This document shows, piece after piece, positions 1 to 8,500 of a stretch of 64,000 nt of DNA (the first letter of the stretch is position 1; the number at the start of each line of letters is the position of its first letter). The notes below the pieces were generated by a model. The model did no database searches. It was not told where the DNA came from and was given only the letters and a program-made list of their open reading frames with translations. This DNA is from Marinobacter maritimus. GTDB lineage: Bacteria; Pseudomonadota; Gammaproteobacteria; Pseudomonadales; Oleiphilaceae. Both the position numbers and the translations under genes were made by a program. The DNA lies in NCBI RefSeq assembly GCF_007671675.1, contig NZ_VCGW01000001.1, positions 1,178,001 to 1,242,000 on the forward strand, read 5' to 3'.

Positions 1-1
1 T

Positions 2-667
2 CACTGCGGTCACGCGACGATTGCCGCATTCAGTTACCTGCGTCAAAACGGTCTGTTAACAAGCGATCGTTCGTCGAAAGAAACGATTGACGGTTGCAGG
101 TCAATCCATATGGAGAGCGACGCCGCGTTTATGGAGCAGATGGCGCCCCGCTCTGAGCCACTCAGCGATGTGGATCTACGATCAACGCTACTGGCCCTCG
201 GGATAACTCAGTCTGATCTGATTGATGGCGCTGATCCAAAAATCGTAAACACGGGGAATAGTTTTCTTCTGGTCGGCATTCGCGATGTCGAGACAATTAT
301 GCGTCTTCAACCGGACTTCGGGTTGATCGAGAAAATCAGTGATGCTCTTGATCTGATCGGGTTCTACGTTTTTTCTTACGATGGCGTCGGGCATGGAAGA
401 GACGCTGGGGCTCGAATGTTTGCACCTCGATATGGAATTCGGGAAGAGTCTGCAACCGGTATGGCTGCTGGCCCACTTGCCTGTTACCTCCACGATAATC
501 TCGGCATCGACAAACAGGAATTCGCCATCGAGCAGGGACACTGGATGTCACCGCCCTCTCCCAGCGTTATTACTGTGCGGCTGGCGCTAGACGCCGACGG
601 TAAGATCAAAAACCTCTACGCTGGCGGCCGAGGCGCGATCAAGGAGATAAAGGAAATCGTTTTCTAG
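2..667 (+). CDS. PhzF family isomerase-like protein, C-terminal part (partial at window start)
   Basis: The reading frame is open from base 2, so the gene begins before the window; the first internal ATG at 110 is not the real start. PhzF-family proteins are two-domain diaminopimelate-epimerase-fold enzymes (phenazine biosynthesis isomerase and many relatives of unknown substrate). The visible part opens with CGHATIAA, the family's GHAT-type motif of the first half, and later has FAPRYGIREESATGMAAG, the matching second-half motif (usual form F-P-x2-G-x2-E-D-P-A-T-G-S-A-A-G). The Glu-Asp pair is Glu-Glu-Ser here. The substrate cannot be told from sequence. It is separated from the next gene by about 85 bp. 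Confidence 0.85.
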   Translation, partial: HCGHATIAAFSYLRQNGLLTSDRSSKETIDGCRSIHMESDAAFMEQMAPRSEPLSDVDLRSTLLALGITQSDLIDGADPKIVNTGNSFLLVGIRDVETIMRLQPDFGLIEKISDALDLIGFYVFSYDGVGHGRDAGARMFAPRYGIREESATGMAAGPLACYLHDNLGIDKQEFAIEQGHWMSPPSPSVITVRLALDADGKIKNLYAGGRGAIKEIKEIVF

Positions 668-751
668 CGGAGAACACGCGCGTAATGGCTCATGAAAATG
701 TGGCGTATGAGGATGAGTATCTTTTGTAATAGGTGCTGAACTGTCAGGCTT

Positions 752-1651
752 TCATTGCGCAAGCCTCTCCTGAAAGATATCCAAAATAAAATCCAGAAAC
801 GCCCTTACCTTGGGGATTTTAACCCTGTGTGGCGTGTACAAGGCATGAACATCCACAGCATCCATGTGCCACTCGGGCAAAATATTGATCAGTCGCCCGG
901 CTGACACTGCTTCGCCACACATATAGGTAGGAAAGACCGCCACACCTAAACCATCCAGCACGCCTTGTCTGACGATATTAAAATCATCCACTAACATACG
1001 CGGCTGGATCTCCAGTTGTTGGCGCTTGTTCCCCTTGCTCAACTTAAGCTGATGTCGCCTCTGACTATCAGTCATCATCAGGATATCGCAATCAAGCAAC
1101 TGATCGACACGCTTGGGAAGGGCTTTGTCCTTAAAATAGTCGGGGCTGGCATAGAGTTTACGCTCCACCCTGCCCAGGCGCTTGGCGATTAACCGGGAAT
1201 CATCCAACTGGCCGACCCTGATCAGCATATCAAAACCTTCTTCAATCAGATCGACCCGGCGATTAAGCAGGCTCAACTGCAGATTCAGCTCCGGATACTG
1301 ATGCAGAAAACGTCCTAGCTCAGGTTTGAGAATTTCCTGTCCTATGCCGACGGAAGTACCGATGCGCAACGAACCTTTATATGAACTCATCAGTTCGAAG
1401 ACAGACGCTTCGGCCAGATCCACTTGCTCCTGAATACGTTTGCAGTGCGCGAGGTAGCGTTTACCAGCCTCCGTCAGATGCTGGGAACGGGTGGTACGCT
1501 CCAGCAGCCGCACGCCCAATCTGTCTTCCAGCCGCGAAACCTTGCGACTGACATTGGCTTTGGGCATATCCAGCCGGTCAGCAGCAAGAGTAAAACTACC
1601 GGCTTCCACGACCGTCAGGAAAATCAACATATCATTAATATCCAGTGCCAC
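752..1651 (-). CDS. LysR-family transcriptional regulator (YhaJ-like)
   Basis: A 299-residue protein with an N-terminal winged helix-turn-helix (residues about 5-65, including AADRLDMPKANVSRKVSRLE) followed by a periplasmic-binding-type effector domain to the C terminus. The length is normal for LysR. The best start is a GTG at 1651, preceded by GAGGGG at a good distance; there is no earlier ATG. It is divergent from a YhaK-like pirin with about 127 bp between them. E. coli has the same yhaJ-yhaK neighbourhood, so I infer that it controls the adjacent pirin and probably itself. Effector unknown. Confidence 0.9.
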   Translation of the reverse strand: MALDINDMLIFLTVVEAGSFTLAADRLDMPKANVSRKVSRLEDRLGVRLLERTTRSQHLTEAGKRYLAHCKRIQEQVDLAEASVFELMSSYKGSLRIGTSVGIGQEILKPELGRFLHQYPELNLQLSLLNRRVDLIEEGFDMLIRVGQLDDSRLIAKRLGRVERKLYASPDYFKDKALPKRVDQLLDCDILMMTDSQRRHQLKLSKGNKRQQLEIQPRMLVDDFNIVRQGVLDGLGVAVFPTYMCGEAVSAGRLINILPEWHMDAVDVHALYTPHRVKIPKVRAFLDFILDIFQERLAQ

Positions 1652-1778
1652 CGATTTCCCCTCAACCTTTCCACACTGTTGTCATAATGGAGATAATCTT
1701 ATCCAATTTTTACTATTTATCAAACAATGGGCGAGGCCTATGATTTCACCATAGCAATCAACAAGTGGAAAAAAACAG

Positions 1779-2462
1779 ATGAAAATACTATCAAGAGACA
1801 CCCTACCCCTGGGCGGCTTCGCGGGTTTAACCGAGCACAGACTGGTGACAGATTCGCGCGTATTTAACGGCCGAAAGCCCCCGCAAACCCGGGAAGGTTT
1901 AGGCAACTTTGTCTACCTGGCAGATGCCAGATACCAGCCTTTTGGTGAAACAGGCATGCACTCACATAAAGAACTGGATGTTATCTCTGTCATGGTTGAA
2001 GGTCGCATCGCCCATGAAGGTTCATTGGAGCACGGTCGAGATTTGCTGGCTGGCGAGGTTCAGGCTCAAAGGGCTGGCGGTGAAGGATTTGCCCATAATG
2101 AAATCAACCCCGACGATTTCCGCAGCCGTCTGCTGCAGATCTGGGTATTACCAGAGCAAGCGGGCCAGCCTGCCGGTTACAAGCACTACAGCCCTGCCGA
2201 TGGTGAAACAACCCGCATCTATGGTGGCGACAAAGCTCAGGAACAGACCTTCGATAGCCAAACCAAAATAGATATCGTACGTCTGCAACCAGGGCACATC
2301 GCACAACTCGGCGGCGAGACCTTGGTATATGTTTACTCAGGTAGCGCCCAAGTCAGTGAAAAGCAACAAAGCACTGAGGTAAAAGATGGCGATCTGATTC
2401 GAGCTAACGACTTGCGGATTGAAGCCAAAGACCCTCTAAATATGCTGGTTATCCGAGCCTGA
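1779..2462 (+). CDS. yhaK: Pirin-family bicupin, YhaK-like
   Basis: A 227-residue cytosolic bicupin. The N-terminal cupin has the metal-site pattern of pirins: GMHSHKELDVISVMVEG at about residues 65-81 and a downstream Glu/His pair (GEGFAHNEIN). Length and the ending around residue 227 fit E. coli YhaK (about 233 residues) rather than the longer 290-residue pirins also present in this window. YhaK is a redox-responsive protein without an assigned natural substrate; some pirins show quercetin 2,3-dioxygenase activity. It is divergent from the YhaJ-like LysR gene, and the next gene, for a small membrane protein, follows by 65 bp on the same strand. Confidence 0.85.
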   Translation: MKILSRDTLPLGGFAGLTEHRLVTDSRVFNGRKPPQTREGLGNFVYLADARYQPFGETGMHSHKELDVISVMVEGRIAHEGSLEHGRDLLAGEVQAQRAGGEGFAHNEINPDDFRSRLLQIWVLPEQAGQPAGYKHYSPADGETTRIYGGDKAQEQTFDSQTKIDIVRLQPGHIAQLGGETLVYVYSGSAQVSEKQQSTEVKDGDLIRANDLRIEAKDPLNMLVIRA

Positions 2463-2527
2463 TCACGAACGGTATCAGTGTTAGCAATAGCCGGGTGCCC
2501 CTTTTTTATCAACGAAAAAAGTATCTC

Positions 2528-2782
2528 ATGATGAATACCAATACACCCAACCAACATCTGATGGCTTTGGTTACTTATATTGCTCTGGTGCCTCTGGTGT
2601 ACTGGATCCCGGAGCTTATTGAACCTTTTTTACCGGCCAACAAGCTACTGCATGTCATAACTGCGGTGGGCATTATCGTACCGATTATTGCTTATGGCGT
2701 GGTGCCAACTTTTAGCACCTTGTATCACCGTTTGTTCCATAGGGCAGGATGCTGGCGGCAAAGTCGATCAAAATGTTCCTGA
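2528..2782 (+). CDS. Small two-helix inner-membrane protein
   Basis: About 84 residues from the ATG at 2528 (or 2531); an upstream in-frame start at 2495 would add an unlikely polar stretch. Two hydrophobic segments are visible, about residues 12-32 and 39-58. The second ends in VVPTFSTLYHRLFH, which resembles the C-terminal membrane tails of some antibiotic-biosynthesis-monooxygenase-like proteins; this is only a resemblance. The last dozen residues (RAGCWRQSRSKCS) look like read-through into unrelated sequence, so the natural C terminus may have been replaced when the shortened genes downstream were formed. Possibly cotranscribed with the pirin. Function unknown. Confidence 0.5.
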   Translation: MMNTNTPNQHLMALVTYIALVPLVYWIPELIEPFLPANKLLHVITAVGIIVPIIAYGVVPTFSTLYHRLFHRAGCWRQSRSKCS

Positions 2783-2791
2783 GGCACTCGG

Positions 2792-2995
2792 CTACGACAT
2801 TTCTGCTACGACACCAAGCTGTTGGAAGAAGGTCAAATTATCAATGATCTCTCTATCTTCCAGAATTTTGCTGTCCTTAATTCGACTAATGACCATGCCC
2901 TGAACCTCTACAGACTTCCCAGTGGCGGGAATGCCCATAAAATCTTGCTTATGCGTGCCCTTAAATGTGAAGGCAACTAATTGTTCTGATTGCAT
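2792..2995 (-). CDS. SnoaL-like (ester cyclase) protein, C-terminal half only
   Basis: 67 residues matching the second half of SnoaL-like polyketide/ester cyclase proteins: FTFKGTHKQDFMGIPATGK, then an R-I-x-D-x-K-I segment and a terminal LTFFQQLGV. Family members are normally about 130-150 residues, so the N-terminal half of the alpha+beta barrel is absent. A clear ribosome binding site (AAAGGAGAG, 5 nt before ATG) shows that the short form could be translated. It follows the shortened PhzF gene by 20 bp on the same strand, so the two form one transcription unit downstream of a MarR-type operator. A half-barrel is unlikely to be an active cyclase unless it dimerises in a new way. Confidence 0.6.
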   Translation of the reverse strand: MQSEQLVAFTFKGTHKQDFMGIPATGKSVEVQGMVISRIKDSKILEDREIIDNLTFFQQLGVVAEMS

Positions 2996-3015
2996 GACTC
3001 TCTCCTTTCGTAGGT

Positions 3016-3270
3016 CTATCGCTTAGCGAATCTAATCTCGGCCACATCCACAACATGCCCGGAAACCTGGACATTCGTTATGTCGTGCCCTTCGAATTCC
3101 AGCGCCACTTCAATCTCACTTGGCCTTTCTGAGAAGCGTCCTTGATGAATCGTATCCTGGGTAAATAGGAGCATTTCCTGTTCACTTAGCGACTCGAAAT
3201 CGTAAAAAATCGTTAGTCCATTGCCCTGGAACGTCTGGCGAGCAAACACATCTACCAGTCTGCATTTCAT
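3016..3270 (-). CDS. Internally deleted PhzF-like protein
   Basis: 84 residues. The first 38 or so (MKCRLVDVFARQTFQGNGL onwards to LLFTQ) match the N terminus of PhzF proteins (V-D-V-F-x5-F-x-G-N). The remainder (QGRFSERPSEIEVALEFE through VVDVAEIRF) matches the PhzF extreme C terminus (Q-G-x4-R-P-S-x-I ... V-x-G-x-V-x3-A-E). About 200 residues of a normal 260-300 residue protein are missing, yet the frame is preserved across the join. It is divergent from the MarR gene, with two operator-like palindromes between them, and leads into the half-SnoaL gene. Either a decayed gene fixed by an in-frame deletion or a retained mini-protein; the first is more likely. Confidence 0.6.
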   Translation of the reverse strand: MKCRLVDVFARQTFQGNGLTIFYDFESLSEQEMLLFTQDTIHQGRFSERPSEIEVALEFEGHDITNVQVSGHVVDVAEIRFAKR

Positions 3271-3297
3271 TGTCCAAATCCCATTTCAGCCAATATA

Positions 3298-3313
3298 AAG
3301 TGTATTTACACAA
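3298..3313. promoter_or_regulatory. MarR-type operator, copy 1 (upstream of the mini-PhzF gene)
   Basis: AAGTGTATTTACACAA, containing the perfect inverted repeat GTGTA-TT-TACAC. It lies 28 bp upstream of the divergent mini-PhzF start and resembles the 16-mers at 3363, 8745 and 9731. I infer it is a binding site of the MarR regulator encoded at 3399. Confidence 0.65.
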
Positions 3314-3362
3314 AGCGATTTAAAACTCACTCGATAGACATTGTGTTGGTAGAACGGTATGT

Positions 3363-3378
3363 TAGTGTATATACATCT
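3363..3378. promoter_or_regulatory. MarR-type operator, copy 2 (directly upstream of the marR-like gene)
   Basis: TAGTGTATATACATCT, matching AAGTGTATATGCACTT at 12 of 16 positions. It ends 20 bp before the GTG start of the MarR gene, a place where binding would block transcription of the regulator itself. Confidence 0.55.
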
Positions 3379-3398
3379 TATATCAACAGGATTGAATC

Positions 3399-3863
3399 GT
3401 GACCAGCAAAATGACCAAAGATCATACCACGCCGAATGACATCGCCAAGACTTGTGCAGCACTCTATTCGAGGGTTTTCTCTCGTTTGGTAACACGCCAT
3501 TACAACAACAAACTTGCAGTCACTGGTCTTCGAATCACACAGTTCTCGATATTAAATGCTATTAAGCTGTTCCCTCCGGAGTCCATTAACCAGCTCGCTG
3601 AACTTCTTGGCATGGAACGAACATCACTCCAGCGAACGGTTGAGAAGCTAATATCCAAAGAGCTGCTGAAAACAGAACCGACGGGGACTAAGCGATCTCT
3701 GGGCTTATCATTAACTGCCAAAGGTGAAGAGATTTACGAGCAAGCGCTGGAAAGATGGGAAGAAGCTCATGAGGAGTTCACGGATATGGTCGGATCCGAA
3801 AACTGGGCGGAAACCGCCCTGCAGCTCCGTGAGTACAGTGGCAAGATAAAATCGACGCTTTAA
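3399..3863 (+). CDS. MarR-family transcriptional regulator
   Basis: 154 residues with the MarR winged-helix core: ITQFSILNAIKLFPPESINQ, the recognition-helix region LAELLGMERTSLQRTVEKL, and a wing ending with GTKRSLGLSLTAKGEEIY. The GTG at 3399 is preferred over the ATG at 3411 because AGGA lies 7 nt upstream of it. MarR proteins are dimeric repressors, often released by hydrophobic or phenolic ligands. Similar palindromes occur before the mini-PhzF gene, before this gene, and before the exporter operon and the hydrolase, which suggests one local regulon for detoxification or export of a hydrophobic compound. Its 3' end overlaps the converging membrane-protein gene by 4 bp. Confidence 0.9.
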   Translation: MTSKMTKDHTTPNDIAKTCAALYSRVFSRLVTRHYNNKLAVTGLRITQFSILNAIKLFPPESINQLAELLGMERTSLQRTVEKLISKELLKTEPTGTKRSLGLSLTAKGEEIYEQALERWEEAHEEFTDMVGSENWAETALQLREYSGKIKSTL

Positions 3864-3871
3864 AGCGTCGA
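3852..3871. terminator. 20-bp perfect palindrome at the convergent gene ends
   Basis: TCGACGCTTTAAAGCGTCGA is a perfect palindrome that contains the MarR stop codon and the end of the converging gene. A second hairpin follows (GGGCAGGGC at 3875-3883 pairing with GCCCTGCCC at 3892-3900), inside the 3' end of the minus-strand gene. Neither has a U-run. A bidirectional transcription barrier is the likeliest role. Confidence 0.4.
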
Positions 3872-4279
3872 CCTGGGCAGGGCTCCACTCCGCCCTGCCC
3901 TCATCAATGTGAAAATAGCGGTCACAAAAACCCACCCAAAGCCAATGACGCCCACATTAATTCCGAACAGTGTTTTTTCGCTTCCGTCAGGATGGATCAT
4001 AGAGCCACCGTACTGTCCTTGAAGAAGGTAGGCCGCCAGGAAACCGCCAGTCACAAAAAGAGCAATTACACTGGCCGTGCCCCTTCCAGGGGCTTCTTTC
4101 CAGGTAAGCCATAGCGCCAGCAGACCAAACGACGAGTTGGTTATCAGCTGCCAGACTTCGTGAATGCGTGCGTGAGCAACCCATGCCGGGTTGAATACGT
4201 GGCTGTCGTTTATTTCCAGAACTGGGACTACGACGGCATAGAGCAGGATGCCCACGGTCAAAAGAATTTTGTCCAACAT
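3860..4279 (-). CDS. Small four-helix membrane protein, unknown function
   Basis: 139 residues with about four hydrophobic segments (roughly residues 4-22, 44-62, 68-86 and 105-127). The loops contain NDSHVFNPAWVAHARIHEVWQ and a W-L-T-W-K-E segment. I do not recognise a family with a known function. It is the third gene of the operon that begins with the MMPL-LolA fusion at 8732, 33 bp after the outer-membrane barrel gene, so it may be an accessory part of that export system. The last residues are encoded within GC-rich hairpin sequence that also overlaps the MarR stop codon, so the C-terminal tail may not be conserved. Confidence 0.7.
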   Translation of the reverse strand: MLDKILLTVGILLYAVVVPVLEINDSHVFNPAWVAHARIHEVWQLITNSSFGLLALWLTWKEAPGRGTASVIALFVTGGFLAAYLLQGQYGGSMIHPDGSEKTLFGINVGVIGFGWVFVTAIFTLMRAGRSGALPRSTL

Positions 4280-4312
4280 GTCTTATCCTCCAAAACAGCG
4301 TTTTATTGTGCG

Positions 4313-5578
4313 TTAAAAGCTCAAGGTGAAACCTGCAATTAGCCGGCTTTCCTTATGAAATCGCCCAAATGTTCCTTCGCGGTTACCCAGAAAAAGGTCA
4401 GCTCCGGTGCGTATAACCAGATTGGTTGATATCAAATATTCCGCCTCCAGTTGAATGAGCGAATCCCTGTTGTCGATGTCGTAAATACCCAGGGCCTCCA
4501 ATACCAATGCGTTGTTCATTGCACTCCGTCTAATCAGTAGAGTGACCTGTTCTTTGGATCGCTCCTCACCGTCACCAGCAGAAAAACGATATTTCTGGAA
4601 AAACTGAGTACTGATAAACCAGTCACTGAAGCCACTGTAATCCAGCCCGATTACGTAAGACCCGACAGCCGTGTTCTGGATGTTTCCGGTTATTGGATCC
4701 AGGGAGCGCTTTTTAGTCTCAAGACCCAGCTCACTGCGAAAAGTTAGGTCTCCAAACGGCTTTGACGCAGTGCCGCCAAACAAGTGCGAGCGGTTGTATT
4801 CCGCCTGGATTTTTTGCTCAGCGGTATCAAACTGAATCAGTGGATCATCCACTGTGTGGTATAGAAAATTCAGCGATAGATCCCAGCCTTGCTGAAAGGT
4901 TGAGAGCTTTAACCCTAGATCGCTTTGGGCCAACGAGTCAGGTCGATCAACCTCCATACGCCCACGCCCTGCAAAGGGGTCCGGGATCAGGGAGTAAGTG
5001 GCGCCCGGCAGAGTGCTTTCGGTCACCGTGGCATCTGGAATCCAGACAACCTGGGCAGTCCAGTTCGCCAGTGGAATTTCCGTGAGCGCAGACCATAACG
5101 GGATACGGCGATGCTCAATATCCGGGAGTATAAACTCCCGGTAGCTCAGAGGATTGAGGACATCAAGCACCCGCAGGCCATCGGCCTGGCCCCAGACAAT
5201 CTGCTGCTTACCGATCCGTAAAAACGCGTCACCGACATAGTGGTCAAGGTAAAACTCCCTAAGTTCCAGTTCAGCATGATCATCAGGGAAACCCTTTTTT
5301 GTCAGGCGGGCGCGAAATGGCTGCTCCGGCCGGCCTGGGTCAAGTTCATCTTTAGCATCAAAGCGCACTTCTCCCAACAATGTTAGCCGCGCTCCCGAGT
5401 TAAAGCGCGTTACCCACTCTGGCCGCCAGATTATTTCCTGTTTCTGCCAACCGGCCGCCTTTGGCGCATAAGCCAACTCTACCTCAAGCAAAGATGACAG
5501 CTGGTTGTCAGCCGCCCATCCAGGCATGGATACGAGGCCCGACATCACAGACAATGCCAACATTCGAAACAGCTTCAT
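4313..5578 (-). CDS. Outer-membrane beta-barrel protein of the DUF1302 kind
   Basis: 421 residues with a signal peptide (cleavage after about residue 22, MPGWA-AD). The body has alternating beta-strand character and the diagnostic segment LRIGKQQIVWGQADGLRVLD, which resembles DUF1302-type proteins (G-K-Q-x-V-W-G-x-x-D-G-L-R-V-L-D). The last residue is Phe, as in many outer-membrane barrels. The start codon is only 1 bp after the stop of the MMPL-LolA fusion gene, so the two are translationally linked. Exporters of the MMPL kind often neighbour a LolA-like protein and such a barrel; I infer that they move a hydrophobic molecule or lipid across the envelope. Not a proven pore. Confidence 0.8.
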   Translation of the reverse strand: MKLFRMLALSVMSGLVSMPGWAADNQLSSLLEVELAYAPKAAGWQKQEIIWRPEWVTRFNSGARLTLLGEVRFDAKDELDPGRPEQPFRARLTKKGFPDDHAELELREFYLDHYVGDAFLRIGKQQIVWGQADGLRVLDVLNPLSYREFILPDIEHRRIPLWSALTEIPLANWTAQVVWIPDATVTESTLPGATYSLIPDPFAGRGRMEVDRPDSLAQSDLGLKLSTFQQGWDLSLNFLYHTVDDPLIQFDTAEQKIQAEYNRSHLFGGTASKPFGDLTFRSELGLETKKRSLDPITGNIQNTAVGSYVIGLDYSGFSDWFISTQFFQKYRFSAGDGEERSKEQVTLLIRRSAMNNALVLEALGIYDIDNRDSLIQLEAEYLISTNLVIRTGADLFLGNREGTFGRFHKESRLIAGFTLSF

Positions 5579-5579
5579 C

Positions 5580-8500
5580 TCAGTAGCCCCGCTTCAATGC
5601 GTTCTGATCAAACAGCCTGGGAGGAACCGCCGCGCCGTAGTCGGTCTTGTGGAACTGAATTCGGGTCTTGTGTCCGGTTTTTTTGTTGGTCGCTTCTATA
5701 TCGGTAATAGCCCAAATACCATCGAATTTTTCGATGCTGCGCGCGCGTACCGTTTTCAGGAAATTACCGCTAACATCCCAGTATTCAGTGAGCCGTGGAA
5801 TCCACAAGGAGGAATCAATACGAAGAACGACCTTGCCATAGCCAAGGGCCCGGCTGACCTCTTCGTTGATCGGTGTCGCCTCCACTTTCCAGGTATGTTG
5901 CCCATCCACCTCCTCCGTACCGAGCACCTCAAACCGGTAGTCCTCAGCAGCAATTTTGCTTTCCTTCTTTATTTCCTCGTAGGTAAAGTCGGTTCCCAGG
6001 AAGTAATCACCGCGATCAGATGCGGAGACTCGACGAACCTTCCTCAACGCCGGCAAATAAAGCCATTGGTCGTCTTCCCTGGTTTGATTCTCGTAATCCC
6101 AGGTAAGAAACGCTGTACCCGCAACGGTTGCTGGGTGCGTGTAGAAAATTGCGGTTTTCTTCGTATTGCCGAAGTAACGGCGAAACGCGCTAGTGCGTTC
6201 CTCACGAGAATTGCCACGGTGATCGGTCAGAGTAATCACCATATCCCTTTGGACAGCGACGCCTTCCGGACGGTTGTTCATCTGTTTGATAATGGTATCC
6301 GCCGCTGGCACGCCCTCACCTGCAACTGCGTTGCTGGTTAATGCGATTGCTGCCAATAACGCCAGCAGGATCATTCCGGTTTTCCAGAAACTCCCCGCCT
6401 GAGCGAGCAGAAATCCCGGCTTGAAGACGACAGTAATCGCAGGAAGAATGAGTAAGCTGGCAACAAACGCTACGGAAACAGACAGTGCCACTAGCATCCC
6501 GAAGTTAACCAAGGGAGGGACATGGCTCGTCATCAGAACGCCAAAACCGAGAGACACCGCGAGAAGATTGAACCAGAGTGCGCGGCCGGTAGAGGCGAAC
6601 ACGCTAGAGATTCGCTCCTTGGTAGTAAGGTCCCCCGCTTTGGACATGGCCTCCCGGAGTCGGTCAATGGTGTGGATTGCAAAATCAACACTCAGCCCTA
6701 TCGCGATCGCGGCGAACATGGACGTTCCGACGCCAAGCCAAATACCCTTGACTCCCATAACTGCATAGATCACGAGGATTGACAGCCCCACGGGAATCGC
6801 TGCCATCAGCCCACCGACAAGCGAACGAAAAAGCAGAGCGGACATCAAAAATACAGCGAGAAAAGAGACAGCCACGCTCTTGAGGTGACTTTCTGCAATC
6901 CCATCAATCCAGTGATAGTCCACGTTAATCCGGCCACTGATGTGCGCTGTTGCTTCGCCCCCAAATCTCGTTGAGAGGTAGTGTTCCAGCTTGGGAATGA
7001 GTGATTGGCTGGCCTGGTAGGAGCCCGTTTTCAGACTTGCTCTTACCAACGCTGTCTTACGATGTGAATCAATGCGTTCCTCAAAGTCTGTCGGGTCGCC
7101 CGAAGCTGTGTACAGGAGGAAGAGTTGCGCAATTAGATTTTTGTTATCCGGTAAAACATAGAACTCGGGATCATCCTCATTAACGGCCCTGTTCATCTGT
7201 TTGATGTAGTCCGCAATAGACGTTGTTCCATGTACCTCGGGCTGTAATTCAAGAAACCGCTGAAGCTCTTCTATTTGCTCAAGTACGGCAGGCATATAAA
7301 TGCCGTCCGAATCGGGGGTTTCGATCACTACATCGAGATGGTAGGTGCCATCCATCGCAGCGTTGATCGCTTTGTCGGCGACATAAATTGGTTCATGGTG
7401 TTGGAAGTTTTCTATTCTCTCCTCGTTAATCACTACGTTTGATGCCCCTAGTACCGCGAAACCGGCAATCAACAATCCTGAAAAAAGAACTTTTCCAGGG
7501 TGCCCTAACGAAAGCGAACTCAGTATCTTGGCAACCCGGCTGTCCGGGGAGAGGTTGTTTTGTCGCCGGAAAAGGCGGCTGGGCCTGGCCTTCACAAAGG
7601 ACAACAATGAAGGCGTAACGAACAGCGTCAATACGCCTGCAATTAGTACGGCTATCGCTCCGAAAATACCGAAGTCTTGCAGCGGAGGCATGTCATTAGT
7701 CGGGTACAGAGCGAGAAATCCAGCAGCCGTGGTTAAGGTTGTTAGTGTTACCGGGCGCCACATACGCGCCATTGCTGTCGCAATTGCATCAGGCTGAGAC
7801 ATCGCTGGGCTACTGGCCAGGGTTTCGTAGTAGTCCGAAAAAATATGGATGGAATCGGCAACAGCAATCCCAATCATGCAGACGATCAGGCCATTGGTGA
7901 TGACGTAGAAGTCAGCTCCGCTGGCCGCCATTGCTCCCAGAGTTCCGGCGACAGTACCTGCGACAATCAGGTTGGGAATGATCGCCGCGCGGGGTGTAAA
8001 GAACGCGATGATTAACACAATGGTTATGATGATGCCCGCCAGAGGATTCAGGCGCTTGGCATCGCGGTCGATATACTCGGACAAGTAACCTGATATGGCC
8101 CCCTCGCCCGCAACGTGAATCTGATCCAGCCCTTTTTCAGGAGCTCGTTCAATCAGCTGCAATACAGCCTGGTAGGTTGCTTCTGCCTGATCCTGATCCA
8201 GCAGCTCGGCCACTATCAGTGTCATGGATCCATCATCTGAAACCAAGGTCCCCCGATAGAGAGGGAAATTTTCGATGCTGTCTTTGATCCATCCGATATG
8301 TGCTCTATCGAGAGATCCATCCAAAAATTTACGGACTTCCATACCGACTGAATCTCCCTGGATGTTCGACTCGGTCGCGAGACTGGTAATGCCCTGAGGA
8401 TCGATGTTTGGCACGGATATCAGCTGATCGCTCAACCATTGGACTAACCGCAGGCTTTGGTCATTGTAGATGCCAGAAGCTCCATTACTTTGCACCGCAA

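Noticed and set aside
110-667. Complete 185-residue gene starting at the ATG at 110
   Set aside because: The frame is open to base 2 and encodes the PhzF motif CGHATIAA upstream of that ATG, so the gene is partial rather than short.
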